DNA of 64,000 bases from Acetatifactor sp. (GTDB taxonomy: Bacteria; Bacillota; Clostridia; Lachnospirales; Lachnospiraceae), in NCBI GenBank assembly GCA_016290775.1, contig JAEEVF010000013.1, forward strand, positions 1-64,000, in the 5' to 3' direction. Both the position numbers and the translations under genes were made by a program. Shown here in pieces: positions 17,602-26,402 of this stretch (position 1 is its first letter; each line of letters opens with the position of its first letter). The notes under the pieces were generated by a model. That model was given only the letters and a program-made list of their open reading frames with translations. It ran no database searches and was not told the DNA's origin.

Positions 17602-19055
17602 TGCAGGCAAGAAAGCAGATCCCTGCCTATATGACGGTTTATCTGGCGCTCACGCTTGGAGTATTGGTCACGCTGTGGATGGCGCTCATGGAGGGAGCAC
17701 GCCTGGGCGCCATCCAGCTCAAGGCCTTGTGCCTTGCGGATGCTTGTACGGACAGCGTTTTGGCGGAATATCACAGAGAGCTTTTCAAGCGTTACAACCT
17801 GCTTGCGGTGGATTCCGCCTATGGTACGGGAAACATCGGAAGAACCAATGTGGAAGGGCGGCTGGTATATTATCTCTCCATGAATCTTCCCGGCGAAAAG
17901 CCCAAGGGATATCTGACGGGACTTCCCGTTTCAGACTTCCTGGGCCTGCACCTTGCGGGCGCTGACGTTACGGAGTATACGCTGCTTTCCGACGAACGCG
18001 GTGCGGTTTTTCGAAGGCTTGCGGCGCAGGCAGTGGAAGATGACCTTGGCGTGAACCTGGCGAAGGAGGCAATCGCATGGACCCAGTCCATTCAGGCATA
18101 TCATTTGGACACGCGTGACGTGGAAGCGGAAAAGCGGGCTGTCGACGCGCAGATCGCAAGCTATCAGGGGAAGGAGATCGAAAAGGGAAAAAAGCTCGAG
18201 TTTGAAAGCCCGACTGCCGTCGTGGACAGGCAAAATAAGTCGATCCTTTTGTGGCAGACCCTTGGAAATCAAGGGGTTTCAAGAAAAATGCTCAATCGCG
18301 CTTCTCTCATCAGCCAGAGGAGTAAGACGGGGGCGCAGGCATATGGCAATCTGTCTTATGGCGAGGCTTCTGCGTCGGAAAAGCTCACGGAGCGCGCATT
18401 GTTTGGGGAGTACGTGCTTTCCTACATGGGGAATTTTCGAAAGCCACGGAAAGGAAACGTGCTGGACTATGAAGTCGAGTACGTGATCGCCGGGAAAGAA
18501 ACCGACGCGGAAAACCTTAGCAGCGTGCTCGGCCGGATCCTGGCCATGCGGGAAGCGGCCAATGCATTGTATCTTTTCGCTGATGAGAAAAAGTCCGAGG
18601 AGGCGCGCGTCGTGGCGTTGGCGCTGAGTACGATCCTCTGCGTCCCGGAGCTGGAGGAGCTCTTTCATGCGACGATCCTTTTTACTTGGGCATATGTTGA
18701 GAGTCTGTATGATCTTAGGCTTCTTCTTGCGGGCAACAGAGTACCGCTCTTTAAGGACGAAAAGAGCTGGCATTACAGCCTCGGGAACATGCTGGCAGGT
18801 CTCTTTGAGACTAATTCACAGGGCTCGCAAGGTGGCGGAATGTGCTATCAGGATTATCTTCGGGTCTTGCTTCTTCTGGCTAACGAGGAGGATGCTTCTT
18901 ATCGCGCCATGGACATTGTGGAAGGGAACGTTCGGCTGACGCCGGGGAACGCGAATTTCCGCATGGACGGGTGCTTCGTGAAAATGAAATGTAAGGTCTC
19001 CATGTCCAGTGGCTATGGGTACAATGCCGAGGTCTGGGAGGAGAAATTTTACTAA
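17598..19055 (+). CDS. DUF5702 family Tad-operon protein
   Basis: A 485-residue protein with one N-terminal membrane segment (about residues 11-30, AYMTVYLALTLGVLVTLWMA) and a large extracytoplasmic part. The pattern fits DUF5702, found in firmicute tad clusters and probably related to TadG-like pseudopilin proteins. AVDSAYGTGNIGRTNVEGRL is a recognisable conserved stretch after the anchor. Its exact role is unknown, but its place between the pilin and the TadE-like genes suggests a structural or tip component. The start overlaps the pilin stop. Confidence 0.8.
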   Translation: MMQARKQIPAYMTVYLALTLGVLVTLWMALMEGARLGAIQLKALCLADACTDSVLAEYHRELFKRYNLLAVDSAYGTGNIGRTNVEGRLVYYLSMNLPGEKPKGYLTGLPVSDFLGLHLAGADVTEYTLLSDERGAVFRRLAAQAVEDDLGVNLAKEAIAWTQSIQAYHLDTRDVEAEKRAVDAQIASYQGKEIEKGKKLEFESPTAVVDRQNKSILLWQTLGNQGVSRKMLNRASLISQRSKTGAQAYGNLSYGEASASEKLTERALFGEYVLSYMGNFRKPRKGNVLDYEVEYVIAGKETDAENLSSVLGRILAMREAANALYLFADEKKSEEARVVALALSTILCVPELEELFHATILFTWAYVESLYDLRLLLAGNRVPLFKDEKSWHYSLGNMLAGLFETNSQGSQGGGMCYQDYLRVLLLLANEEDASYRAMDIVEGNVRLTPGNANFRMDGCFVKMKCKVSMSSGYGYNAEVWEEKFY

Positions 19056-19073
19056 AAAGAAAGGTGTGCGGCG

Positions 19074-20087
19074 ATGCCTCATATGCGGGACAAACATCCC
19101 AAAACTATAAAAAATAAAGGAAAAATCAAACAAGCCGATTCTTTGAATCTTAAAACAAATCCACCCGTAGTTTCCCATAAAAGTTTCTTCCAATCCGTAT
19201 ATGGGGTATCGCTGCGCATCTTTCGAATGAAAAAATCTTTTCAAGTGAAAACACTTTGGCAAAGAAAAACTCTTTTGCAAAGAAAAACCGTTTTGGCTTC
19301 CATGACCGTGGAAGCATCGCTGGTTCTGCCGCTGTTTCTTTTGTTTTTCCTGACGCTGAGCGGAGGACTTGAGATCCTTAGGTTCCAGTCAAGACTTGAC
19401 GAGGCGTTGTGGAAGCTTGGAAGGGAGACCTGTGTCTACGGAACGATCCTGAAAGCAGGGCAGGATGGGAAAAACCTTGACCAGGAGGAGGGTAAAACGG
19501 CACTCTCGCTCGCTGGCGATCTTGCCTTTGACTATGGTTACGTCAAGGGGAGACTAAAGGCCCTTCTTGGGAAGGAGTACCTTGCCGAAGCACCGATCTT
19601 TGGCGGCATTGACGGCATGCAGTTTTGGCAGGGCAGCATTGCAAATCCGGACGATACCGTCAGGATCTACGTCAATTACAAGGCGGAGCCGCGCTATAGT
19701 CTGCCGGGCTTTCGAAAACTCCGCATGGAGGATCATTACTTCGGCAGGCTTTGGACGGGGTATGAACTTAAGGAGACGGGCAATGAGCTGTTTTATCTCG
19801 CGGAGAATGCGGAAGTATATCACAAGGATGCGCAGTGCACGCACCTAAAGCTCAGCCCGTACCAGGTGAGCAAGCGGTCGCTGGAAGCGTCCGTCAACGA
19901 AAAGGGTTGTCATTATCGCGCCTGCAGTTATTGTGCGGTGGGCGCGATGCCAAGTGAGCTTTGGATCTCGCCAGAGGGCGACTGCTATCATTACACGCGG
20001 GACTGTTCTGGCCTGAAAAGAACCGTGAGAGCCGTGACGTGGGACATTGCCAAGGAATATCGGCCCTGCTCGCGGTGCGGAAATTAA
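19074..20087 (+). CDS. TadE-like pseudopilin with C-terminal tandem Cys/His motifs
   Basis: A 337-residue protein. After a basic N-terminal stretch of about 70 residues comes a pseudopilin anchor SMTVEASLVLPLFLLFFLTL, with the TVEAS..LP signature of TadE-like proteins. The C-terminal 80 residues hold two copies of one pattern: EVYHKDAQCTHLKLSPYQVS...HYRACSYC, then CYHYTRDCSGLKRTVRAV...EYRPCSRCGN. Each has a YH, a lone Cys and a final CxxC, suggesting two metal or disulfide units outside the cell. The ATG follows AAGAAAGGTG. A start at an internal Met near residue 52 would also keep the anchor. Confidence 0.78.
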   Translation: MPHMRDKHPKTIKNKGKIKQADSLNLKTNPPVVSHKSFFQSVYGVSLRIFRMKKSFQVKTLWQRKTLLQRKTVLASMTVEASLVLPLFLLFFLTLSGGLEILRFQSRLDEALWKLGRETCVYGTILKAGQDGKNLDQEEGKTALSLAGDLAFDYGYVKGRLKALLGKEYLAEAPIFGGIDGMQFWQGSIANPDDTVRIYVNYKAEPRYSLPGFRKLRMEDHYFGRLWTGYELKETGNELFYLAENAEVYHKDAQCTHLKLSPYQVSKRSLEASVNEKGCHYRACSYCAVGAMPSELWISPEGDCYHYTRDCSGLKRTVRAVTWDIAKEYRPCSRCGN

Positions 20088-20100
20088 GGGGGAAGGCGAA

Positions 20101-20529
20101 ATGATATTATCCATGATTGCCATTAGTTATCTTGGGGTTCTTGCGATCATTGACGCAAAAAAGAGGGAGCTGTCCTGGTGGGTGCTGGCGTCGGGAGGCG
20201 TGTTAGCGATCCTTTGCGCGGGATGTTTGCTTGCCACGCGGGAGGTCACTTTCGACGTTTTGCTCTTTGGTGCGATCCCGGGAGTACTCCTTTTGGTGCT
20301 TGCGGTGCTGACGAAGGGGATCGGCATTGGAGACGGCATAGTTTTGCTGGAGGTGAGCTCGCTCTTGCTTCTCGAAAGGACATTGGTCGCATTTGGGCTT
20401 AGTCTCATGATCATGGGTGCATTTTCGGCAGTGCTGCTCCTTTTGAAAAAAGTGAAAAAAGAGCTGCGGCTCCCGTACCTTCCCTTTTTGTGGATTGGGT
20501 CCGTGGGCGCGCTGTTTTACTGTGGATAA
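20101..20529 (+). CDS. second A24-type prepilin peptidase-like protein
   Basis: A 142-residue multi-pass protein with both GxGD-protease aspartates: Asp18 in AIIDAKKRELSWW and Asp78 in KGIGIGDGIVLL. It is shorter than the first peptidase at 13109 and only distantly similar. GGGGGAAGGCGAA sits before ATG 20101, which is preferred to the upstream in-frame TTG at 20047. Being in the middle of the operon between two TadE-like genes, it may process the pseudopilins while the other cuts Flp; that division is inference. Confidence 0.8.
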   Translation: MILSMIAISYLGVLAIIDAKKRELSWWVLASGGVLAILCAGCLLATREVTFDVLLFGAIPGVLLLVLAVLTKGIGIGDGIVLLEVSSLLLLERTLVAFGLSLMIMGAFSAVLLLLKKVKKELRLPYLPFLWIGSVGALFYCG

Positions 20530-20538
20530 AGGGGATTT

Positions 20539-21006
20539 ATGGAGTATGAGATCAAAAATTGGGAGGCGGAAATGAAAAAAGAAAAAGGGAAGGCGCAGGC
20601 CTATTTTACCGTGGAGGCATCCTTGGTGCTTCCGATCGTGATCGCATCGCTTGTCTTTACGATCTGTTTCTTGCTGTTTTGCTACAACAGGTGCCTGATG
20701 GAGCAGGACGTTGCCATGCTTTCCGTGCGGACCGCGTCTTATGGCGCAAGGTCTGTCGGGACCATGGAGCCAAAGATCGGCGCATGGCAAAAAGAATACC
20801 TTACGGACAAATATTATGCCTGGGAAATGGAAGATTATGTCATGTCGTACAGTGGAAACAAGCGTACGATCACGAGGAGCGGGAAGCTACTCATGGGGGA
20901 CAGGCTTTGGAAGGCAAGTGCGGAAAGCGAGATCACAAGGGTGCAGCCAGTCACCTTTGTCAGGCTCTGCAGAAGATTGGATCAAAATGAGGAGGCAAAA
21001 CAATGA
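20539..21006 (+). CDS. TadE-like pseudopilin
   Basis: A 155-residue protein with a short cytoplasmic N-terminus and the anchor YFTVEASLVLPIVIASLVFT, sharing the TVEASLVLP motif with the protein at 19074. The remainder is a small extracytoplasmic domain without cysteine pairs. TadE/TadF-type minor pseudopilins are needed for Flp pilus assembly. The preceding peptidase gene ends nine bases upstream, and the stop overlaps the FHA gene by ATGA. Confidence 0.85.
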   Translation: MEYEIKNWEAEMKKEKGKAQAYFTVEASLVLPIVIASLVFTICFLLFCYNRCLMEQDVAMLSVRTASYGARSVGTMEPKIGAWQKEYLTDKYYAWEMEDYVMSYSGNKRTITRSGKLLMGDRLWKASAESEITRVQPVTFVRLCRRLDQNEEAKQ

Positions 21007-22211
21007 GAACGGAATATGTCAGGAATTTACACAGCAATTACGTAAGGCTTGCCTTGGAGGAAAAGCCAGAGGAGAAAAGATATCAATACTGTATCTTAAG
21101 TCGCGGCGGCATTAAGGGGTTATTGCCTGCGAGCCTTCGTTATCTGGACGGCGACGCCTATCTTTACTATGACATCACGTCCAAGCAAAGTCTTGTTCAG
21201 CTCCACCAGAAGGGAAACGTTTCCAGGGAGTGGCTCCTGGATTTTCTGGCGAGCCTAAAGAGGCTAAAGCGTGAGCTGGAGCGGTTCCTTTTGCAGGAGG
21301 ACAATGTTATCTGGGATCCGCAGCATGTCTTTCAGGATCTGGAAAACAACGTGTTTTCCTTCCTGTACGTGCCCTATTATCAAGGGGAGAATCAATTTCT
21401 TCGACTGCTTTCGTTCCTGGTGGAAAAGATCGATTACGAGGATTCGGAGTTAGTTGAGTGCATCTACAAAATGTACGAGCAGCTGGAAAAGAACGGGGTC
21501 ACCTATCTTCAGGAGCAGATCTACAAGGATGCGGAGGTGCTGGAAAAAAAGCGCGAGCCGAAGGAAGCGAGGAAGACGGAGCAGGGGAGGATGTCGGTAG
21601 AACAGGGCGAGCGCTCGCGCGGGCAAGAGGAGACACTTGCGCCGAAAGATGGTGCGCGCCGCAGCATGACCTTTGACGCGAAAGAGGAGTCGATGTCTGG
21701 AACCTCTGGGAACCTGGAGGATCTGGAGGACCCGGCGCCCAAGCGGATCTTTGGCCTGTTTGAGAACAAGCGGGCGCGCAAGGCAAAGGAGCCGGAACGC
21801 AAAGAAGAGTACTATGAGATCGCGGGTCAGGCCCTTTCGAATTATCACGTGGCGGAAAGCACGGAATATGACGAAGAATACGGCAAAACGGCGTACATCC
21901 GCCAGCGCCCGGAAAAGAAGGAAGGGGTGCACCGCCTGTTTTATCTTGACGGGAGGAAGGCATCGGATCTGACCGTTCCTAACCTTCTCATCGGAAAATA
22001 TAAGGACAAGGTGGACCTTTATCTGCCTGACGATTCCGTGAGTCGGATGCATGCCAGGATCTTAAAGGATCAGGAGGAATATTTCCTCGAGGACGCCAAT
22101 TCCACAAACGGAACGTTCCAGAACAAGACGCGCCTGGAGCCCTATGAAAGAAAGCGCCTAGAGCCCGGGGACGAGCTGCGATTCGGGAACGTGAGCCTGG
22201 TCTTTCGTTGA
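21003..22211 (+). CDS. DUF6382-FHA domain protein of the tad operon
   Basis: A 402-residue cytoplasmic protein. The N-terminal about 170 residues match the DUF6382 type found next to FHA domains in firmicute tad loci. A charged low-complexity linker (about 180-290) follows. The C-terminal FHA domain contains LLIGKYKDKVDLYLPDDSVS, the SRMHA phosphopeptide-binding block and NSTNGTFQN. The usual IGR arginine is lysine here. A phosphothreonine-reading regulator of pilus assembly is plausible, although no kinase is nearby. It is the last gene of the operon. Confidence 0.85.
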   Translation: MRTEYVRNLHSNYVRLALEEKPEEKRYQYCILSRGGIKGLLPASLRYLDGDAYLYYDITSKQSLVQLHQKGNVSREWLLDFLASLKRLKRELERFLLQEDNVIWDPQHVFQDLENNVFSFLYVPYYQGENQFLRLLSFLVEKIDYEDSELVECIYKMYEQLEKNGVTYLQEQIYKDAEVLEKKREPKEARKTEQGRMSVEQGERSRGQEETLAPKDGARRSMTFDAKEESMSGTSGNLEDLEDPAPKRIFGLFENKRARKAKEPERKEEYYEIAGQALSNYHVAESTEYDEEYGKTAYIRQRPEKKEGVHRLFYLDGRKASDLTVPNLLIGKYKDKVDLYLPDDSVSRMHARILKDQEEYFLEDANSTNGTFQNKTRLEPYERKRLEPGDELRFGNVSLVFR

Positions 22212-22300
22212 GGACCGGTACCTTGTCGAAAAGATTTCCGCGAGATCCGAGGGTCTTGCTGAGAAGAAATCTCAATATGGTGTGCCAAACATAAGGGGGC

Positions 22301-22329
22301 TTGACTTCTTGCGAAAAATCCTCTAAAGT
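22301..22329 (+). promoter_or_regulatory. promoter for the YloV-tail-like gene
   Basis: TTGACT (22301-22306), 17-base spacer, TAAAGT (22324-22329). The first ten bases TTGACTTCTT also begin the promoter at 26333. Confidence 0.7.
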
Positions 22330-22371
22330 TATTTTGTTCTGATGTTGAATGACTTTAAGGAGGGTTTTGGA

Positions 22372-22623
22372 ATGCTTGAGTTTCGTTATGACACGCAGCT
22401 TCTCATCGAAGGGACTGGATTAGATGAGGATGAGATCACGGATTACATCACGGAGCATTTTCAGGGAGATTGCCTTTTGGCAGTAGGAGATGACGAGCTG
22501 ATCAAGATTCATTTCCACACCAACGAGCCTTGGAAGATCCTGGAGTACGGAAGATCCCTTGGTGAGATTTATGACATCGTCGTGGAAGACATGGACAGGC
22601 AGGCAAGAGGGCTGCACGGCTGA
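22372..22623 (+). CDS. stand-alone protein like the C-terminal domain of YloV/DAK-fusion proteins
   Basis: An 83-residue protein. FRYDTQLLIEG, LLAVGDDELIKIHFHTNEPW and LGEIYDIVVEDMDRQ match the closing segment of DAK phosphatase/kinase fusion proteins of the YloV (FakA) type, where VVGDDDLIKVHVHTN is typical. YloV proteins are over 500 residues long and this piece has no kinase domain. ATG 22372 follows AAGGAGGG and is preferred to ATG 22342. It has its own promoter and terminator, so it looks like a functional single-domain gene rather than debris. Its role is unknown. Confidence 0.75.
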   Translation: MLEFRYDTQLLIEGTGLDEDEITDYITEHFQGDCLLAVGDDELIKIHFHTNEPWKILEYGRSLGEIYDIVVEDMDRQARGLHG

Positions 22624-22651
22624 TCTTGACATGGCCAAACATCTGAAAAAC

Positions 22652-22684
22652 AAAGGACTGACGGGAGACCGCCAGTCCTTTTTG
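22652..22684. terminator. intrinsic terminator between convergent genes
   Basis: AAAGGACTG and CAGTCCTTT close around CGG/CCG, followed by TTTTTGATTTT. It ends the + strand gene. The A run on its other side may let it serve the - strand esterase too. Confidence 0.85.
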
Positions 22685-22721
22685 ATTTTACGGTTGATCT
22701 TTATACAAGGCCCGTCCGGAA

Positions 22722-23789
22722 TTACCACCCCATGATCTCTTGGATCGCATGGATCAGAATGTTCGCAGCCTTTTCGTGAGCGGACTCTAAGGGATGATAG
22801 TCGCTGACATATCCCTTGGAAGCGTCCTGCTCCGGAAGGTGCACGGTATGGATCCGCGCATCGTTCGTTTCGGCGGAATATGCTGCGACGGCCTTGCAAA
22901 CGTAAGGATAAAGGCGATCGCCCATGAGACCGAGCACGCAAATGATCATGGCATGTGGATTGTGCTTGCGGACTACCTTGAGGAACGCTGCGTAAGCGGT
23001 GGCATACTCCATCTGGCGGTCTTCAAAGTTCTGACAATAGCTGTCGTCGTTGGTCCCGAGATTGATGACGACGGCGTCTGGAGCGAACCTGTCAAAGTCC
23101 CAGGAAAGCTCCATGGGTGCGGAAAATCCGGGCAGAAGGTCAAAGCTAAAGCCCATGGATTCATAAAAATCGGGGATGAGTTGGTGACTCATCTTGATCG
23201 CGGGATCGCCCGTATAGCCAGAGATGATGCCGTAGCCGCTGGTGGAAAACATGGAGTAGTCCGCGTTAAGGGCCTTGGCGGTTTTATAGGCGTAGGCTCT
23301 GGTCACGTCCTCCGTGGCCGTCTTGAACGGGTGGAGGGGATCCTCGTCGTCAATGCCATAGCCGCAGGTGATGGAATCGCCAATGAATTCAATGCGATGC
23401 GCCTTTGCGGACGAGGGGCGTACGGTCTCGCCTTCCGCGATCTCAAGGGGGGCGATGCCGGCCAGCGACATGGCGCACTCGGAAAGCTTGAGTACCGTGA
23501 TCACGGACTCTTTCATCGTTTCGCTCTCGGCGATGCGAAGGCGCGTCTCGGGCGCTTTCAGCTGCTGGTCTATGGTGCGGACACCGTCCACGTAGACGGC
23601 CATGCGCGCATAGTTCCCTTCGTTTGCGGGGATCTGGGCGGCGCTTCCGCCAAGGAGCGTGAGGGTAAGGCCCTTGCCTTCATACTCAAATTCGATGCCA
23701 GACCCGGAGAGACTGAGAAGCAGGCAATCCTTAGCCGCCATGGTACGGCCAATATATTTAACGCTGTCGTTTTTCCATTCGATCTTCAT
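22722..23789 (-). CDS. CE2 family carbohydrate esterase (acetylxylan esterase-like)
   Basis: A 355-residue SGNH esterase with an N-terminal jelly-roll of about 115 residues and a C-terminal catalytic domain, as in CE2 enzymes that remove acetyl groups from plant glycans. Visible are IEFIGDSITCGYG (nucleophile Ser139), VVINLGTNDDSY and SDYHPLESAHEKAA with the Asp-x-x-His pair. There is no signal peptide, so it probably acts on imported acetylated oligosaccharides. ATG 23789 is preceded by AAGAGGTG on the - strand; the upstream GTG would overlap that site. The GH43 enzyme at 33866 fits the same hemicellulose theme. Confidence 0.92.
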   Translation of the reverse strand: MKIEWKNDSVKYIGRTMAAKDCLLLSLSGSGIEFEYEGKGLTLTLLGGSAAQIPANEGNYARMAVYVDGVRTIDQQLKAPETRLRIAESETMKESVITVLKLSECAMSLAGIAPLEIAEGETVRPSSAKAHRIEFIGDSITCGYGIDDEDPLHPFKTATEDVTRAYAYKTAKALNADYSMFSTSGYGIISGYTGDPAIKMSHQLIPDFYESMGFSFDLLPGFSAPMELSWDFDRFAPDAVVINLGTNDDSYCQNFEDRQMEYATAYAAFLKVVRKHNPHAMIICVLGLMGDRLYPYVCKAVAAYSAETNDARIHTVHLPEQDASKGYVSDYHPLESAHEKAANILIHAIQEIMGW

Positions 23790-23821
23790 GCGTGACACCT
23801 CTTATTCTTTCGAGACATCTT

Positions 23822-23850
23822 ATTCTTCCTTGCGTTCTCGAACCCGTCAA
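23822..23850 (-). promoter_or_regulatory. possible promoter of the CE2 esterase gene
   Basis: On the - strand TTGACG, 17-base spacer, AAGAAT. The -10 matches four of six. The 300-base spacer to 24089 otherwise holds a TACAAT at 23989 with only a poorly spaced -35 for the divergent kinase gene. Confidence 0.5.
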
Positions 23851-24089
23851 GTGGATTCATTTTATCATTTGGGCCCCGTATCGTCAATATGCAAGGCGGC
23901 TGGGGGAGCTTGCATGCGCTGGCCGCGAGTTTATGATTTTTTAATGGGATTATTGGAATGTTTTTACACATTTTGCGCGGAAACGTGCTACAATAGAACT
24001 TGTGCAGGGCGCGGTTTCGCATGTGCAAAAGCAGCGCCAGCCGCGGATCTGGGCAGAGAACCTCGGGAAGGAGGGCTTTCGTAAGAGTC

Positions 24090-25559
24090 ATGAAATTCAA
24101 GACAAGACTGAGAGTTACGTTCATCAGTATCATATTATTGCCACTCCTTTTGACGGTGCTTGCCTTCATGATGATCGGCGTTTATCTGGTGAACATCCAA
24201 AAGGGCTACGATCTTCGCGAGCTGGATTATGCGATGATGAACGACAACCTCAAGGACTTCGTCGGCGACGTGGATCGGATGTTTGGAGACCTTTTGCGTC
24301 AGGCAGAAAGGAACCCTTCCGTCTTTGGCGATGCGGAGTATCTCGAGAAGAAAAACGCGGAGCTTTCGCGCCGTTCCACCTATCTTTTGGTGCGTAAGGG
24401 AAAGGAGCTTTTTTATTCCGGAAATGCCAAGGGAGAAACGCTGTTTGGCCGTCTTCCGGAGTATGGGAGCGTGAGTTTTGACGAAAAGGGAGGATATTAT
24501 TTCGACGACCTTGAGTGTTACGTAAAGCAGATCGACTTCTCGTTCCCTGACGGGTCAGAAGGAACGGTTTTCGTCGTGTCGAGAATGCATGCGATGATCT
24601 CGAAAAAGCTTGTTTCTTACATGTTCATCGCAATCGTGCTGATCCTTCTTTTCACGAGCTTCATGCTCACCAACTGGATCCACAAGGGCGTGTTCACGCC
24701 GATCACGGAGTTGAACATGGCCATGAAAAAGATCAAGGACGGGAACTTCGATTATATGCTCGAGACCAACGTCGAGGGCGAGATCGGAGACCTATATCGG
24801 AACTATGAGGACATGCGGCTTCGCCTGAAGGAGTCTGCAGAGGAAAAGGACGACAACGAAAAGCGCAATCGCGAGCTGATCAGTAACATCTCCCATGACT
24901 TAAAGACGCCCATCACGGCGATCAAGGGTTACGTGGAAGGGATCATGGACGGCGTTGCGGACACGCCGGAAAAGATGGATAAGTACATTCGGACCATCTA
25001 CAATAAGGCCAATGACATGGACAAGCTGATCAATGAGCTGACGACCTATTCCTCCATCGACAATCATCGGATCCAGTATAACTTCCAGCGCATCAACGTC
25101 GCAGATTATTTCGGCGACTGCGTGGAGGAGGTGGGACTTGACCTTGAGTCCAGGAACATCAAGCTGAATTACACCAACATGGCCGATCCTTCAACGTTGG
25201 TGATCGCGGATGCGGAGCAGATGAAGAAGGTCATCAACAATATCATCGGCAACAGCGTGAAGTATATGGATAAGCCCAACGGGCGGATCGACATCCGTAT
25301 TCTCGATCAGGATGATTCCATCCAGGTGGAGATCGAGGACAACGGCAAGGGAATTGCGGCAAAGGATCTGCAGAGGATCTTCGACCGGTTTTACAGAACG
25401 GATGCTTCGAGGAATTCCGCGCAGGGCGGCAGCGGCATCGGTCTTTCCATCGTGAAGAAGATCATCGAGGATCACGGCGGATACATCTGGGCCACCGCGA
25501 AAGAGGGCGAAGGAACCTGCATGCATTTCGTGCTGAGAAAATACGTGGAGCTGACCTAG
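24090..25559 (+). CDS. sensor histidine kinase (HAMP-HisKA-HATPase)
   Basis: A 489-residue membrane sensor. There is a first transmembrane segment near residues 8-30, an extracytoplasmic sensing loop of about 145 residues, and a second segment at about 176-197. HAMP, HisKA (ISNISHDLKTPITAIKGYVE, His269) and ATPase domains (NIIGNSVKYM, DNGKGI, GGSGIGLSIVKKI) follow, all intact. ATG 24090 fits the membrane segment start. GGAAGGAGGG is about 14 bases upstream, a little far. The signal is unknown. It precedes its response regulator, the reverse of the more common order. Confidence 0.93.
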   Translation: MKFKTRLRVTFISIILLPLLLTVLAFMMIGVYLVNIQKGYDLRELDYAMMNDNLKDFVGDVDRMFGDLLRQAERNPSVFGDAEYLEKKNAELSRRSTYLLVRKGKELFYSGNAKGETLFGRLPEYGSVSFDEKGGYYFDDLECYVKQIDFSFPDGSEGTVFVVSRMHAMISKKLVSYMFIAIVLILLFTSFMLTNWIHKGVFTPITELNMAMKKIKDGNFDYMLETNVEGEIGDLYRNYEDMRLRLKESAEEKDDNEKRNRELISNISHDLKTPITAIKGYVEGIMDGVADTPEKMDKYIRTIYNKANDMDKLINELTTYSSIDNHRIQYNFQRINVADYFGDCVEEVGLDLESRNIKLNYTNMADPSTLVIADAEQMKKVINNIIGNSVKYMDKPNGRIDIRILDQDDSIQVEIEDNGKGIAAKDLQRIFDRFYRTDASRNSAQGGSGIGLSIVKKIIEDHGGYIWATAKEGEGTCMHFVLRKYVELT

Positions 25560-25635
25560 AGTAGGCTTCGAATGAATATGACGGAAAACAGACGCGCGGG
25601 CATTTGGAAGGCGCGGGAATGGAGGAATGGAGCAT

Positions 25636-26328
25636 ATGAGCAAGATTTTGATCGTAGAAGATGAAGAGGCCATTGCAGACCTTGAGAAGGATTATCTGGA
25701 GCTTTCGGAGTTTCAGGTGGACATTTGCAACACGGGCGATAAGGGATTAAAGGCGGCCCTGGAAGGGGATTATAATCTGGTCATCCTTGACCTGATGATG
25801 CCTGGCATGGATGGCTTTGAGGTGTGCAAGCGCATCCGCAAGGAGAAGGATATTCCGATCCTGATGGTTTCGGCCAGAAAGGATGACATTGATAAGATCC
25901 GCGGACTGGGCCTTGGCGCGGACGACTACATGACAAAGCCTTTCAGCCCGAGCGAGCTGGTGGCAAGGGTGAAGGCGCATCTGGCAAGGTATGAGCGCCT
26001 CGTCGGCACGACGCAGAAGGCGCAAAATGACATCGTGGAGATCCGCGGGATCCGCATTGACAAGACGGCAAGGCGTGTGTACGTGGACGGCGAGGAGAAG
26101 GTCTTTACGACCAAGGAATTTGACCTTTTGACCTTCCTTGCGGAGAATCCGAACCACGTGTTCACGAAGGAGGAGTTGTTCGAGGAGATCTGGGGAATGG
26201 GCCCTGTGGGCGACATCGCGACGGTGACGGTGCATATCAAGAAGATCCGCGAAAAGATCGAGAAGGATTCGGCAAAGCCGCAGTATATCGAGACGATCTG
26301 GGGCGTCGGATATCGTTTTAAGATCTAA
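25636..26328 (+). CDS. OmpR family response regulator
   Basis: A 230-residue DNA-binding regulator paired with the kinase 76 bases upstream. The receiver has the acidic pair in IVEDEE, phospho-acceptor Asp52 (VILDLMMPGMDG) and Lys101 (MTKPF). The C-terminal winged helix shows FTTKEFDLLTFLAENPNHVF and TVTVHIKKIREKIE...ETIWGVGYRF. ATG 25636 is ten bases after GGAGG; the in-frame ATG at 25627 would be one base from it and is rejected. Target genes are not evident. Confidence 0.95.
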   Translation: MSKILIVEDEEAIADLEKDYLELSEFQVDICNTGDKGLKAALEGDYNLVILDLMMPGMDGFEVCKRIRKEKDIPILMVSARKDDIDKIRGLGLGADDYMTKPFSPSELVARVKAHLARYERLVGTTQKAQNDIVEIRGIRIDKTARRVYVDGEEKVFTTKEFDLLTFLAENPNHVFTKEELFEEIWGMGPVGDIATVTVHIKKIREKIEKDSAKPQYIETIWGVGYRFKI

Positions 26329-26332
26329 GGGA

Positions 26333-26361
26333 TTGACTTCTTAGCGGGAAACGATTAGAAT
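26333..26361 (+). promoter_or_regulatory. promoter for the ACT protein gene
   Basis: TTGACT (26333-26338), 17-base spacer, TAGAAT (26356-26361), 41 bases before the ATG. Confidence 0.75.
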
Positions 26362-26402
26362 TTACTACGACCATCGAATACAAAAAACGGAAGGAAAGAT
26401 CC

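Noticed and set aside
22794..23795. 333-codon open frame on the + strand
   Set aside because: Antisense to the CE2 esterase, whose catalytic motifs are unmistakable.
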